Assembly (NCBI GenBank): GCA_018398765.1
Contig: JAHBMJ010005746.1
Span: 102,501 to 149,598, forward strand
From: Chromera velia
Lineage: Eukaryota > Sar > Chromeraceae
DNA: 47,098 bases
Direction of reading: 5' to 3'
The number at the start of each line of letters is the position of its first letter. Position 1 is the stretch's first letter. A program made the translations under genes and the position numbers. Of this stretch, positions 22,959 through 34,449 are shown in pieces. The notes below the pieces were generated by a model. That model searched no databases, had not been told where the DNA came from, and worked only from the letters and a program-made list of their open reading frames with translations.

Positions 22959-25692
22959 ATCTGGCGGCGTGGAACTTCTGGAGGGGAGGGGTGCGGGGCC
23001 TTTTCTTCCTCTCTTTTGTGTTCTGTTTCTGTTGTCTGCTCTTTCTCTTCTCTCATCCCTTTGCAGGTAGGCGTGTATAGGGTTTTGTTTTCGCTCAGGG
23101 TGGGGACGACTGGGGTTTGGGTTCGGGCATAAAAGGAGCTAGATAGGCCAGAGGTACTGTTCGTCCCTTTTTATCCGTTTCTCTCTCTCGTTAATCTGTT
23201 CTCCCAGATAGGTGACTAGATGGGGCAGTGACAAGAAAGAAGGGCAGGAGACAAGGGGTCTCCTGCTGGGTGGGCGTGGGCTCAGCCAGGCAGGAGAGCA
23301 AAAAGAGTTAGGCAGGAAAGTAAGAAAGCCAGAGGAGCGGGTCCTCTTCCGCTGCACCCTCCATACACCTCCGTAGCCATGCATGTTCGGTAGTTGTCAT
23401 GTTCTGCCTCGACCTGTTTGTGTTCGTGTTTTGTTTGTTTGTTTTCCGCGCTCTGGCGTAGTTGACGTATGTGCCTCTGCGTCATGGGCAAAGCATCCAA
23501 TGCTCAGGCAATGCATGAGGCTAAGCAATAGGCGGGCCCAAAATTCATGTAAACCGAGCATTAAATTTTGTTTGGGGCACTGCCAGCTCGGATGGAACAA
23601 ACGATCGTAGATTACGGTCAATTATGTGGGGTGTATGGGCGGGTGGATCCGACGTTCATGAGGAGGCATTACCCTGTCTGTTCGCATCCGTTGTCCTGCA
23701 CTCCGTGTTTGGTGCCCGTCTGCATAAGAAATCCATGCGCAGGAAACAGATGGGCTGTTTACGCGGCGAAGGTGAGTGCCCGAAGCACTTAAACAGTCCG
23801 ATCCCTGTGCGCTTTCCTTCCTCCGTTTTGAGCAGAATGGGCCTGGCCAGACCAGTTAGGCGGCCTGAGAGAACGCTGTCAGCTGGCATGGGGAGCGTGA
23901 AGGTTTTTGTTTATGCCCATCCATAATCTGGCTGCCTGTCTGCACTCCGTTGTGGTGATGGAGTTGGCATGCTGCCTGACCGACGCTTTGATCTGTACTT
24001 TCGTCTCACTCCCTGCAGGGCTTTGCATCACCCCCGAGTGAATCCACGGAAGAATGTAGATAGAAAGGGGGGAGGGTGCTCATGGGGAGCATCACGTCTG
24101 GCAGGTGGCAGCCTAGGCAGGGAGAAAGACCGCTGTGCGCACACTGATACTTTTCGTCTCTTTGTCTCTTCTGTCTATGCACAGTGCTTTGGCAGGGTTG
24201 CGAGGGCGTCCTGCGTTTGTAATGAACTGTCCCGGTCGGATGTGTAACTGCGGTGCAAGAGAGATCTGATCCAAGTGCAGGGGGCATCTTGGGTGAGAAG
24301 GAGAGCTCAGATGTGTTGCAGGCGTTTCTTTCCTCTGCCGGCCTCTCATCCTGCTTGAAGCCTGTCCTCCGCTTTGGGAGGTCAGGTTAGGGGTGAGTGT
24401 AAGTCCGGGTGTGTTCGGTTTTGTAGGTTTGTATTTATGAAATCCTTTCCCTAGAAGGTCAAAGGAGTGCGTGGTGGCTCTCCTGTGATTTTTAATTGTT
24501 TTCGCAAGGCATGCGTGAAGGGGTAGGGGGTGCCTCGGGGGCACCTTCCTTGAAGTGCAGTTCGGTTTTGTATATTTGTTTCTCTCCCTCTTTCTTCTTT
24601 GTTTGGATTTCCGCCCGGCCCGGAAAAGCTCGTCGCATCATAGGGGCGTGCATGGTTGGTGCACGCTAGCTAGGTGTGGGCATTTTCGGGTTTTCCCTTA
24701 TTCAATTCGTTTTCACAGACGGAAAGGAGCCGGGAGGGAAAGGCCTTCCCGGCCTGTCTATGGAGGCAGAGACCTTTCGCAGTCGTGTTTTCCTTGAGCT
24801 GCCGGTTTACGTTAGGGGGCCTAATCCATTGCCGACCCGAACTAGAGTAGGGTGGGCACGGCATGCAGAACATTTTCACTTCCTTTTTTTGTGGTGGTCG
24901 GTGGCCATCCACACATACCGTGGATCCGAGTGTGTGAAAGATGGAAAAGAAGAATTTTGGGAGAAGGTGGTAAGGATTTTGCCTTTGACAGACCTACTTG
25001 GGGAGAATGGGTCTCTTTGCCAGGGAACAGGGCATGCTGAGGCTATCAAAGGCTCCTGGGCTCTAAAGAACTGCATGTTGGTTTGCATGAGGAATGTTTG
25101 TGTTTTTGTTTGCCTTTCTTTCTTTTATTTCTTTCGAACGTTCAGAGCAGGGTCCGTCCGGAGCAGGAAGCATGGCAGGCAGCGCGGGCTCCTGTATGCT
25201 AGATGCCTTCGGTTTTCTGCGTGTGGGGCGGGGCTCCATCTAGAGGCAGATGGGCTGTATGTCCTATGCGTTTGTTAGTATAAGTAGGCATAGGCTAGGG
25301 GCCTGTGTTCTTCTGTGCTGTTCCTTTTCGCTTTTCCCGGTGTGGTTTCGTTTTATCCCGTTCTTCCAGCCCGGTTGGCTGGTGTCCATTTCCCTGTATA
25401 CCCTGCACACGCGTGAGCCCGGTGTGCTCTCACTTGTTAAAGGATAATAAATGACGTCCGAAGAGGATGGCGTGTGAGAGCATGAGAAAAAGGAATAAGG
25501 AGAGAAGAGGTAAACGATACATGAGTAATTCTTTTATGTTTGTGCGACAGAAAAAGAGGATAAAGAAAATTGGGGAGCCGGGTGATTAAAGAAAGGTCTT
25601 TTCTCATGCTTTCCGATTCTTCCTCATGAGAGGGAGGTGTGTTAAGCTGCGTGCTCCATAGTTTTTCCTCAGGGGCTCGGGAGGGTGTGTAT
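22959..25692. other. Non-coding 3' internal region of the LTR element
   Basis: About 2.7 kb lies between the RNase H stop and the 3' LTR. It is T- and G-rich with only short open frames; one of 200 codons at 24676-25278 has no recognisable domain, signal peptide or env-like layout. A TATA-like cataaaagg occurs at about 23130. The polypurine tract expected just before the LTR is weak (aggggctcgggagggtgtgt at about 25670-25689). Confidence 0.55.
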
Positions 25693-26422
25693 GAAAGTAA
25701 ACGACGGTCCCGTTCCTGGTCGGATTCGCGGAGGATGAATTCCGGTCCCGGCATTTCCATTCGTCCCTTCGCCCCGAGCCAGAGAAAGGAGCGACGCGCA
25801 TGCAGCGGCCCGTCCACATGGGGTGGCAGGGCGCCTGCGACAGAGGTGTGCATGTTGTGAGTTCTATAGTATGGCCTGCATGCACTTTGGCGTTAGAAAT
25901 ACACCCGAGGCACTCACCATGGTGGTGTGTGTTCCAGGGCTTCATATGGGATTTAAATAGGCCAATAGTGTGGTTATACCATCGGAGGCTTCAGAATTAA
26001 TTCCGGTCCCGAATTAATTTCCAGACAGTCAGACAGACGTGCACGGCGGTTACCGTCTGTCTGAATGAGAGACGTGACCTAGGGATTGACAGAACTTCAT
26101 GTGTAGGATCTGTACTGTGCCCTATTTCTTGTGCTCTGAGTAATGCACGAGGCCACCAGCAGGAGCGTACTGTGGACTGTGGGAGTTTATAGATTTTCTG
26201 TCTGGTGAAGAGACTGATCAGATATTTATTTCGGATTATCTATATCGGTCTAGACGAGTACGTCACAGAGACGTATTTGCTGTGGTCCTCTAGTAGGAGA
26301 GGGCCAGGAATTCGGGAGTATAGCAGTTTGAGAAGCCCTCTAGATAGGCTAGAGGATCGACACGGGAGGGCCCATAGGATTCCACTGGAGGAATCTCAAG
26401 AGAGGTGAGACTTTACTTTTCA
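25693..26422 (+). repeat. 3' long terminal repeat
   Basis: This is the partner of 10942-11713. The start (gaaagtaaacgacggtcccg), the central atttaaatagg at 25951 and the end (ggtgagactttacttttca) all match. Differences from the 5' LTR are overwhelmingly transitions, plus the absence of the 36-base duplication and of a short segment near the middle. The divergence shows the insertion is not recent. Confidence 0.9.
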
Positions 26423-26891
26423 CTTCTCTGGCCTGGCTGCCTTCCGGCCATTCAGTCCGACTGTACAAACGTTGAATCTATGTCCGTGGGAACTCCTATG
26501 CCCCAAAAAAACCTGTGCGCTTTGTCTGTTTTGCAGGGCACCAAGACCTTCAAAATTTTTGTCTGTATATCAGTGGGTTTCATTGACTTTTCAGGATTTC
26601 ACACAAGGATTCCTTAATTTAATTGTAAGCGGAAAGACGGTTTGTCTCAGGGACTTCGGATTTTTGTTTGTTTTCGGCTCCCGAATTTTGGAGTGAGCGT
26701 TGTCTGACACACCTTTTCGGTGGACGTACTGTTTCACATTTTTAAGTGAAAAAGAGGTGCGTCAGATTGCGAGCCTGTACATCTTTTTCAGTTTATTTAG
26801 TGCCGTCTCTGTCTGCATAGTCTCAAGGGTCTTCCTGTAGGTCGTGTCTTGGGTGATCTTCCTTCCTGTCTGGCTGTTATTTCGAATTCTA
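26423..26891. other. Spacer between two mobile elements
   Basis: T-rich sequence between the 3' LTR and the TIR transposon. I see no gene in it, only short open frames without features. Confidence 0.5.
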
Positions 26892-27100
26892 CACGGCTTG
26901 CCTAGTCAGACATACAAACTCCTAGGAATACTGCCTGGACAACCCTAGGGAAGTCTAGGTATATTTGAAGGAATGCCTAGGAGATTTAGGGTACATGCCT
27001 GGTGGACCCTAGGGATCTCCTGGGTAAATGCCTAGTAGACCCTAGTACTATCTAGGCAAGTTCCTATCTTATCCTAGGCAGTCTCTTAGCAATATCTTCA
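26892..27100 (+). repeat. Left terminal inverted repeat
   Basis: It starts cacggcttgcctagtcagac and carries many spaced cctagg/cctgg/ctagt motifs at intervals of roughly 20-30 bases. It pairs with 28070-28278 in inverse orientation. Confidence 0.8.
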
Positions 27101-27182
27101 GTTTTTCTAGACAATATTAGCTGAGTTTTCAACTTTAAAAACGTAAGTAAAAGTATTTAATTGATGAATATTTACAGGAATG

Positions 27183-27641
27183 TTATGCCTGCGCTCGGTC
27201 ACTGACAGGTATGTCTTCATCTCGCTCTGCCCCTGCTCCTTCATCAAGAAGCTCTAACTTGTAGTATTCAGGAGAACTGAAGAGCACCTTATTAGCCTCT
27301 GTTAGGGTTTCCATGCTTTCTAAAAACCGAGTAACAGCGGACCATCTTATAACATGAAACTCTGGTAAGGCCGCTTTGAGCGCTTTGATGTGGGAAGCTT
27401 GCCAAAACTGCACCAAGTAGTCATTCGGAGGCGCTTCGCAAAGCCAATCCACCATTTGTCCATAGGTGTACTCTGCGTTCAAACTCCCTCCATGGTGTTC
27501 TCTCCATTTTTACAGGGACTGAGCAAAAGCAACAATCCCATCTGGGGTGAACTGAATGCTGCCGGCTGTCTGTCTCTCCGTCTGTCGAGATTCTGTTTGC
27601 GCTGAGCGACCCGCTGCAGTGTCTCTGCAGAAATGTCCCCA
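27183..27641 (-). pseudogene. Minus-strand coding remnant inside the TIR transposon
   Basis: The frame reads from about 27641 down to TAA at 27183. It includes SIQFTPDGIVAFAQSL, an in-frame TAA at 27512-27510, then KWREHHGGSLNAEYTYGQ, MVDWLCEAPPNDYLVQFW, VIRWSAVTRFLESMETL and an acidic C-terminus. About 150 codons are open on either side of that one stop. The protein looks globular but I recognise no transposase motif (no DDE or DDD triad). Gln at the stop would again fit. It may be a transposase C-terminus or captured host sequence. Confidence 0.4.
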
Positions 27642-28069
27642 CTAGAAATCTAAGGCACGGAGTTGCACCAGCCCCACCGGCTTTAGCCGATGGGTTTGCT
27701 TCTGGCCAAGGGCAGTGAAAGGAGAGGAGAGAAACTGTAGAGAGGGGGGGGTGGCAGACATGGAGAGGGGAAGGAGGGGTAGAGGCACCTACAGGGCGAG
27801 AACGCTCTAAGGGGGTGACTACCAACAAGGGTGTGAGGGGACGGAGAAGAGGAAAGGGAGGGATTGCAGCTACTGCCTAAGCCTCAACGACTGTGGCTTA
27901 GGCTATGCATGGCTAATGGGTTTGTTTCTGGGCAAAACACCTTGGAAGTTGCCTTGAAAAAATATTTTGCATGCTGACTCTTAATGCTCTAAAATCATAT
28001 TATGATTATTTCTACATAAGTATCATTATCTAACACCGTTTTTTGAAAGAACTCTTTATCTAAGCTTAC

Positions 28070-28278
28070 TTAGGATAGGATAGGAACTTACCTAAATAGT
28101 GCCTAGGAATGTTTTAGTGTTTGCCCGGTAGCTCCCTAGGAGTCACTAGGCACTTGCCTGGTAGACCCCAGGTAGACTGCCTAGAAGACCGCCCGGTCTA
28201 CTAGGCATGTTCCCTAATCTACCTAGTAGTTTCATAGCATTTTACTGGGAGTTTGTATGTCTGACTAGGCAAGCCGTA
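28070..28278 (-). repeat. Right terminal inverted repeat
   Basis: This is the reverse complement partner of 26892-27100: ggagtttgtatgtctgactaggcaagccgta at the outer end, then cctagg/cctggtagac motifs inward. The outermost 30 bases match perfectly and the inner part is diverged. Confidence 0.8.
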
Positions 28279-28518
28279 TAGGAGAGGTTTGCCTTGCCGT
28301 AAAGCATCATGCAGTTTTCATGAAGTTATGTTTTTGTCTCGTGTCCGGCCTTGATTTTCCGCGTGATGGAGAAGCGCAAAGAGTGTGGATTGCATTTCCT
28401 CTTCCGTCTCTTGTTTTGTCATCCCAGCTGATCAGGGGAAGCACAGTCCCCCCTCTTCAGCCTCTGTCTCGTTTGATTGTAGAGTCTCTGCATATGTGTC
28501 TGCCTGCAGAAAGAAGCA

Positions 28519-28679
28519 ATGGAGGAAAGGCAAAGAGAAACGACCGGAAGCGGTGAGGCAGACCAGAATCAGACCGGCTCGACGTCGGTGTCTTCAGGAG
28601 ACGGCCAGACTGGAGCGATGGAAGAGAATAAGGTTGCCAGTCTGATGGCTGCCTGCATTAAGCTCTTCAGAGAAAAAAG
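28519..28679 (+). CDS. Tentative first exon of the SET/cysteine-repeat gene
   Basis: It opens with ATG (MEERQRETTGSGEADQNQTG), is acidic and Gln/Thr-rich, and ends ACIKLFREKR at a GT donor (phase 2). The next clear block at 29041 starts in phase 0, so either an intermediate exon is missing or this exon belongs elsewhere. Confidence 0.3.
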
Positions 28680-29040
28680 GTTGGCTTGCCATCAGGGAAA
28701 GGAGAAGGGAGAGAGAGGGCTCAGGTTCTGTTCAGAAGATAATGAAATGGAACAGTCTTCAGTATAAGAAGGAAGGAGGGTTTTCTGCCCTCGATGCGAT
28801 TCGTTCACGCTCTTATGCAACGAAGTGTGCCTGTCTCGATCGTCTTCTCACCGACAACACCTTCCAGGCCATCGGCTGTCTCTGTCGATCCCTCTTTGGC
28901 TGCTGCCAGGGTTGCTTTGTCTGTCTCTTATATGACTTCTTCCTTCCCTTTTCTGCATTGGGGTGTGTGCTCTTCCCTCTCCGTGTGGTTTCTTTCTTTG
29001 CTTTTTTCCATTGTGGCATCAGCAAGAAGGATTTTGACAG

Positions 29041-31393
29041 TCCGGTGGAGGAAAGGGGCTGTGGGGCCTGTCTGGAGCCTTCGCTTCTCTGTGGGACGAG
29101 GCGGTCGGAATATTAAGGGACCTCTCCTCCACAGGGGATAGAGACTCCTCCTCTCAGATCGGGGAGGGGGAAGAGGGGGAGGGAGGGTCGGGTCCTCTTT
29201 TGGGATCTGAGCGTGGTCCCTCGTCTCTCTCCAGTGCGGGTGCTGCGTCCTCTTCCTCGAATACTTTTTCATCTGGGCTTGCTGTAGAGCTCCAGGCCTC
29301 TCTGAAGGAATAGAGACGGCTCGATTCTCTGTCTCTTTCTGAACTGGGGGGGGCAGGGGAAGAGGAGGTGGTGAAGTCTCTAAGATTGAATGAGAAAATC
29401 GAACAGGGGATTGCCGTTTTAGAGACAGCGTTGAAGAGGCTCAAGGAATGTGAGGGGGGGGATGAGGAGGTGGGGGGTGCACCTTTTGAGGCAAGTGGCT
29501 CATCTGCTTCCTCTGCTTCTTCCAGGCCGGCAATGTCAGCCGGTGGAGGGACTGGGAGTATGAGTGGAAGGGGGGCTGCAGATCTGTGCGGTGGTTTGGT
29601 CTCTCTTCTGGTAGAGTGGAAGGAGAAGAGATTATATGAAGTTCAGAAGGTCAAAGACGCTGTGAAGGCCATCAGAGAGAAGGGAGGGGATTTGTATAAA
29701 AGTTCTCACATGTGGCCTTTCTTTGCATCAATGCAAGAGCTGCAGACGGCTCAGGAGAAGGACGAATCGCTATTTAACCGTCTTGAAAGTCTGTCTGATG
29801 TGCACGTTTTTGAAGGGTCATGGGGTAAGAAAAAGATGAGTGGAAAGGATGTGATGACGGAGTTCAAACTGACAGTCAGGAAGGTTCTTTCCTGGCTTCG
29901 CACAATTTCAGAGGCCCGTAGGGAGCTGGCGGCCTCACTCCATCGAAAAGCTGAAACTGCCAATACAGCACAAAATCTTCTCTCTACCCCCCAAGTGCGG
30001 CAGGCCACAACTTGAAGGGAGCCCGATCAGAGAGAGGACTCAAAGAAGGGGGGGAAGAGAGGAAGATCCAGAAAGAGATCAGCAGCAGCAACAGCACCAG
30101 TCCCCTCAGCAGCACACGAGACAAAGAGAGGATATGAAAAAGATGGGAGGGAAAGTGATGAGAAGGAATGAGGTAAAAGAAGACTCAAAGGAATCGATCC
30201 CACTCCCTCAGAGACAGAGACGGGAAGGGAGGATGAGGAGTCCTCAACGCAATGTGTCAGACTGGCATGGAGTGAGAAAGGGGGAGAGCTACACAACTGC
30301 ACACCTACACTTGTAGTGAAAGGCGAAAAACAAGGGGGAAGGGGAGGAAAGGCCAAGTGAAAGGGAATGAATCAGAACGAAGACCTTTCCAACCCCCCTT
30401 CTGAATCCCCTGCTGCTGCTGCCGCTGCAATGGCATTGAAGGGGATGCACTTCCTCGATCATTCCATAGGAGCCCATATTCCCCTCATCTTCTCAGGTAC
30501 TTCTTCTCAGGTCCCGGTGATTCATCCCCACGCGGAAAGAGCGTCCTCTCTGGAGATGAGAGAAGAAGAGAAGAACTGCTGTAGGGAGGGGAGATGGAGT
30601 CGGGAAAGGGTAGAGAGCCAGCAGGGTGGAGAGAAGGAGAAAAAGGAAGGCAGGTGGAAGGCCTTGCAAGCAGAACAAAAGGTGAAAGAGCAGGGAAGGG
30701 AGGGAAGGAGACTGACCAAATGTCCAAGCACATCGGCTCTCAAAACTTCCAGAGCACCCCTTAAGTTTCTCTCACAGAGGACATCCATGCAGTTTCTCTC
30801 ACATCTCAGAATGCGCCCCTTAAGGTATATACATGGGCAGCTTCGAAGTCAGCGCTCTTCTTGCAAAGACTGTGGGGGGGAAGGGCTCTGGGAGGACGGA
30901 AACCATGAAAGAGAGAGAAATGAGTGGGAGGAGAGAGATGCACCATCCTCTTTTGATGGTGCACAGGTCCGAGCTGCTGCTGCTGCTGCCACTACAAGTG
31001 CAGGGCCCAGCTTGAGCTGCCGTGACGTGCTCTTCTCGAGAAGAGGGAAGAAAAGAGAGAGAGGGTCTCCAGACGAAGGGGGGTGTTTGAGTATCTCCAC
31101 GAAGGGAAGGGGGGCAGAGGGGGGAAGGAACAGAGGGGAGGGCGTGTCCAGGTCCAGGTCCACAGAGACTCCACAGAGTCCTTCCGAGGGGGGGAAGAAT
31201 AAGAATAAGAAGGAAGGCATGAAGGCAAAAGAAGGAGAGGTACCAGAGGAAAGGAGACCGTCGAAAGGTCCCAAAACAGGGGCAGGGAAGAGAAACAAAA
31301 CGTGCCGAGAGCACCAGAACCCTTCTTCAGGTTCCCTACTCTGTCAGAAGGCCAGTTAGGAGAACGATGCTGAGGATTCCAAAGACACACATG
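29041..31393 (+). pseudogene. N-terminal coding block of the SET/cysteine-repeat gene
   Basis: A single frame about 2.35 kb long starts after the acceptor tttgacag. It encodes GLSGAFASLWDEAVGIL, a Ser-rich stretch, ELQASLKE-stop-RRLDSL (TAG 29311), helical LNEKIEQGIAVLETALKRL, and KDVMTEFKLTVRKVLSWL. A Lys/Arg/Glu-rich part then carries TGA at 30013, 30169 and 30358. It ends SGSLLCQKAS-stop-ENDAEDSKDTH at the donor ATG|GTCAGT (31394). Gln at the TAGs and Arg at the TGAs would fit the surroundings. No domain is recognised apart from coiled-coil character. Confidence 0.55.
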
Positions 31394-32460
31394 GTCAGTA
31401 AGCATGCCGCCATGCCCCTCCTCTCCTGTTCATCAACTTCTCTGCATGTTTTCTGTCTTCTTTCATTGTTCATCTTCACTTCCCTCTCCAGGTTTTGTCT
31501 CTTCGCTAATGTCGGTTTCTCTGTCCGGTCTTCTTTCTTTCTTTGTTTCTTTTTGTCTACTCTCTCTCGATCAACCTGCCTGATTCCCTCCCATAGGGCA
31601 GGACACAGGGCGGGAGGGAGGGAGGGAGGGAGGGTGATTTTCTTTTCTCCTGTTTGTTTGTTCGTCTGTCTGTCCATTTTCCTGCACCAGGCCGTTTGGA
31701 GTGCCTGGAATTAAGTGCTGTTTGATTATTTTAGCATGCTCTCAAAAACCAACCAAGGTCATCTGATTTATTTTCTCTGTACTTTGATCTCTCGTTACGG
31801 AATGTGTCCGAGGGTAGGGCGCACACACTCTTATTTGTTTGTTCGTTCGTTCAGGAATGCACGAATGCTTTCTTTCTTTCTTTCTTTCTTTCTTCCTGTC
31901 TGTCTGTCTATCTGTTTGTTTGTGTGTCTTTCTTCCTTTTATTATTATGATTCCTTCTGCAGCCGCACCGCTAGGTTCAAAAGTTCTGGTCCCTTCCTAT
32001 GGGGTAGCTTTGTCTTCGCGATCCCGTTCCCGCAGGGGCAGGCGGAGTGGCGGGGCGGCGGCGTTTGCCTCTGGTGGAGACGTCGTCGGTCGTGAGGAAG
32101 AAAGAGGAGATGGAATAGAGCGGGCGGCAAGGGAGGGGATGGGCATTCAGGGGGTAGGCAGTGGGAACAACAGAAGCCCCCTTTCCCTTTCCTTTTCAAA
32201 CGACTGCAGTAGCAACTTCGGCGCTGCACCCTCTTCGGAGAACCCTCTCGTCCCCTCGTCTTCTTCTTTGTCTCCTGGCAGAGGCAGAGGGAGAGGGAGA
32301 GGGAGAGGCAGAGGGGAGGAGGGTGTGGAGAGACAGTGGCCCCAGTCGGAGAGGATAAAAGATGTCGTTGAGCTCCCCCGACATCAGATCGACCCAAAGT
32401 GGAAATCTGGGACGGGTAGCCAGACTGTGGCCACAATCGGAAATGGGGTGGACGTAATGG

Positions 32461-32895
32461 AGTCAACGATCAAAGACGCAGGACAGGGCCTTTTTGCCGG
32501 TCGTGACTTTTCTGAGGGTGAGTTAATAACTGAGTGGGATGGCCTGTTGTGGTCGAAGGAAGATGTGGATAGAAATTGAGTTGTGGCCCTTCACCTGAAG
32601 ACTCTTCGGCTGGGGTCCAGCAAGCTAGTGGGTGGACTCCTGAGAACAGATGGTTGTGCAGATGCGAAGAAGTTAAAGGGGGGGGCGGGGATTATCAACG
32701 ATCCCATGCTCGTCATGAATAACGGTCTGTTCGAACGCAACAGAGAGAAAAAAAATCTGATTAATTGCGTATTTGAGGAAAAGCAGTACAACCAGGGACT
32801 GTAGAGCCGTCTTTTTGCAAAGGCAAAACAGAACATCAAGAAAGGAGAAGAGCTCTTCGGTAAATATGGAGAAAATTGGGTGGAGCTGTACAACA
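32461..32895 (+). pseudogene. SET domain segment
   Basis: SET domains transfer methyl groups from S-adenosylmethionine to protein lysines. The segment starts STIKDAGQGLFAGRDFSEGELITEWDG, matching the SET opening GxGLFAxRDFxxGELIxEY. It includes VALHLKTLRL, GGAGIINDPM, NLINCVFEEK and FAKAKQNIKKGEELFGKYGENW, the last matching the closing IxxGEELTxxYGxxYW. The usual NHS motif (RFxNHSCxPN) is replaced by GIINDP, and the closing Tyr by Trp, as in divergent algal SET proteins. TGA 32577 and TAG 32802 lie inside the domain. Catalytic competence is uncertain. Confidence 0.75.
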
Positions 32896-34395
32896 AGCAT
32901 CGCAAGGGGTTGGAGGCCGACATCGCTAGGAGAATAGAGCTCAGCAGAATTCATGGTGACAGCCCCCCCCCAGTGGTAAAGAAAGAACCGGAGGAGGTGC
33001 AGAGAGAGAGAAGCAGCGACAAGCAGGAGAAAGAGAAGGGGGATCCTGTATCTTCTTCATCTGCTGGGTCTAGGTCTGGCTCTGCACCGTCTGTTGCTGC
33101 TGTAGTCTTTCACAACAACCCCTCTCCTGTTGACTCCTCTTCACCCCCTGAACGGGCACCTCCCCCAAAAAAGAGACAAAAAAAGGATAAGAAGAGAAAG
33201 GATGAGGAGAATGGAGGAGAGAGAAGCAGTTCCCTCTCGGTAGGTCAGCAGGAGGAAGAGGAAGAGGGAGGAGAGGGGAGGGCTGTAGATTCTGCCTCTC
33301 CCCCCTCAGCACCAGAAAGCGTTGTTGGTAGCAGACAGTCTTCATCTGCCAGAGAAGTGCCCCCACCCGACATGCTCTCAAATGAGAGAAGAGAGTTGCG
33401 AAATGGCCAGAAACGGGATCGGGGAAGGCGGAGGAAGGGAGCAGGCAAATCTAGACAGATTCCGCAAAGCCTGGCAGCTCGCTCTGCCCCTTCCTCTTCT
33501 CTGACTCCCAATCAGACAGAGATCCGACCCGATCAAATTACTACAGGAGAGGGGTTTAATGCTTAGGCCAACAGCTTGTCCCTTCCTCATTCTTCTCGGT
33601 CGAGTTCTTCCGTAGTCCCAGCAGAGTCTGTGCGGAGAGGGAGGGGCTCTCTTGAGAAAATTGAGTCAGCAAAGGGGGGGCTCCTTGGCAGCCCCTGTGA
33701 AGAAAACAGCAGGCAAATCATGGATAGGGAGGCCTCAGGGAAAAACGACAGCGGGAAGGGGGGGGGGAAGAAAAGAAAGAGCAAACCCCATGCCCTCACA
33801 GAGCCGTCGGCTCCAAAGCATCGGCAGTCTGAGAGACAGACGCCAGAGCGGGGAGATCAGGAAGGAGTGGAGAGGGGGAGTGCTCGGCATAACTCTGAGC
33901 GATTGGAGGATTCTGAGGGTGGGAGAGGGGAAGGGGTCATCAGGATGGATGGAGGACAGAGGGACGGTGGGGAAAGGGGCCCAGACGAGAGAGCGCCGGG
34001 GGTATCTCTTTCCTCTCTGTCTGCCATAGGGGTCCGAGCACTCTTGGGAGAGGCCTCCCTCGTGGGGGGGCGGAACGATAGAGAAGATGGGGGGGGCAGG
34101 AAGAAGAAGAAAAAAAAGCAACTGGAGCAGGATGCAGTGTTCCCTGCTGGTGCTTCGAATTTTTTAGGGGGAGTTATATCTTTGCCACTCGCTGTGGCTG
34201 AGGACCCTCCACAGTCCCCCCTAGACAGCAGCTGCATGGCTCCCTCAGAAACTTCGCCTTTTCCCCCTGCACCTTCAGAAGCAGAAGAAGAAGGAGAAGG
34301 GCCAGAGGCAGATGCTGATATGGATGGGGGAGAAAGAGAGGTAGGATGGCCTTATATCCCCTTCTTCTCTTTCCGCTTCTGCTCAATCTTCTAGT
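32896..34395 (+). pseudogene. Low-complexity linker after the SET domain
   Basis: The SET frame continues as Ser/Lys/Glu/Pro-rich sequence with nuclear-localisation-like runs (KKRQKKDKKRKDEENG, GGRKKKKKKQLEQD) and passes TAG 33564 (FNA-stop-ANSLSLP). Near 34330, at atggggggagaaag, the register shifts to a frame with a TAG at 34342 followed by SPSSLSASAQSSSAPPPSAV and a short tandem repeat APPPSAVNAS (three copies, 34396-34485). Confidence 0.5.
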
Positions 34396-34449
34396 GCTCC
34401 TCCCCCATCTGCCGTTAACGCGAGTGCTCCTCCCCCATCTGCCGTTAAC

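Larger units (their letters stand above)
10942..26422 (+). mobile_element. Large copia-type LTR retrotransposon, about 15.5 kb
   Basis: Two direct LTRs bound an interior that codes, all on the + strand, for Gag, CCHC zinc knuckles, a possible protease, integrase, and then reverse transcriptase and RNase H. Integrase before RT is the Ty1/copia order. The element is much larger than the usual 5-6 kb copia element: about 1.9 kb of unassigned coding sequence precedes integrase, about 4 kb lies between integrase and RT, and about 2.7 kb of apparently non-coding sequence follows RNase H. From about 13203 to 22958 the coding sequence keeps one frame yet contains many in-frame stops, so this copy is probably inactive. 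No clear target-site duplication could be read because the exact LTR start is uncertain by a few bases. Confidence 0.9.
26892..28278 (-). mobile_element. TIR DNA transposon with long inverted repeats (about 1.39 kb)
   Basis: The left end (acggcttgcctagtcagacatacaaactcc from 26893) is the exact reverse complement of the right end (28248-28277) over 30 bases. The inverted similarity continues imperfectly for about 200 bases on each side as cctagg-rich sequence. A TA dinucleotide flanks both ends (26890-26891 and 28279-28280), as for Tc1/mariner-like or other TA-targeting elements. The only coding remnant is a minus-strand frame at 27183-27641, too short for a full transposase, so the element is probably non-autonomous or decayed. 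The TIR-based reading is strong; the superfamily is not assigned. Confidence 0.85.

Noticed and set aside
24676-25278. 200-codon open frame upstream of the 3' LTR as a possible env
   Set aside because: No signal peptide, no transmembrane layout, no recognisable motif; its length is not remarkable in G/T-rich sequence.
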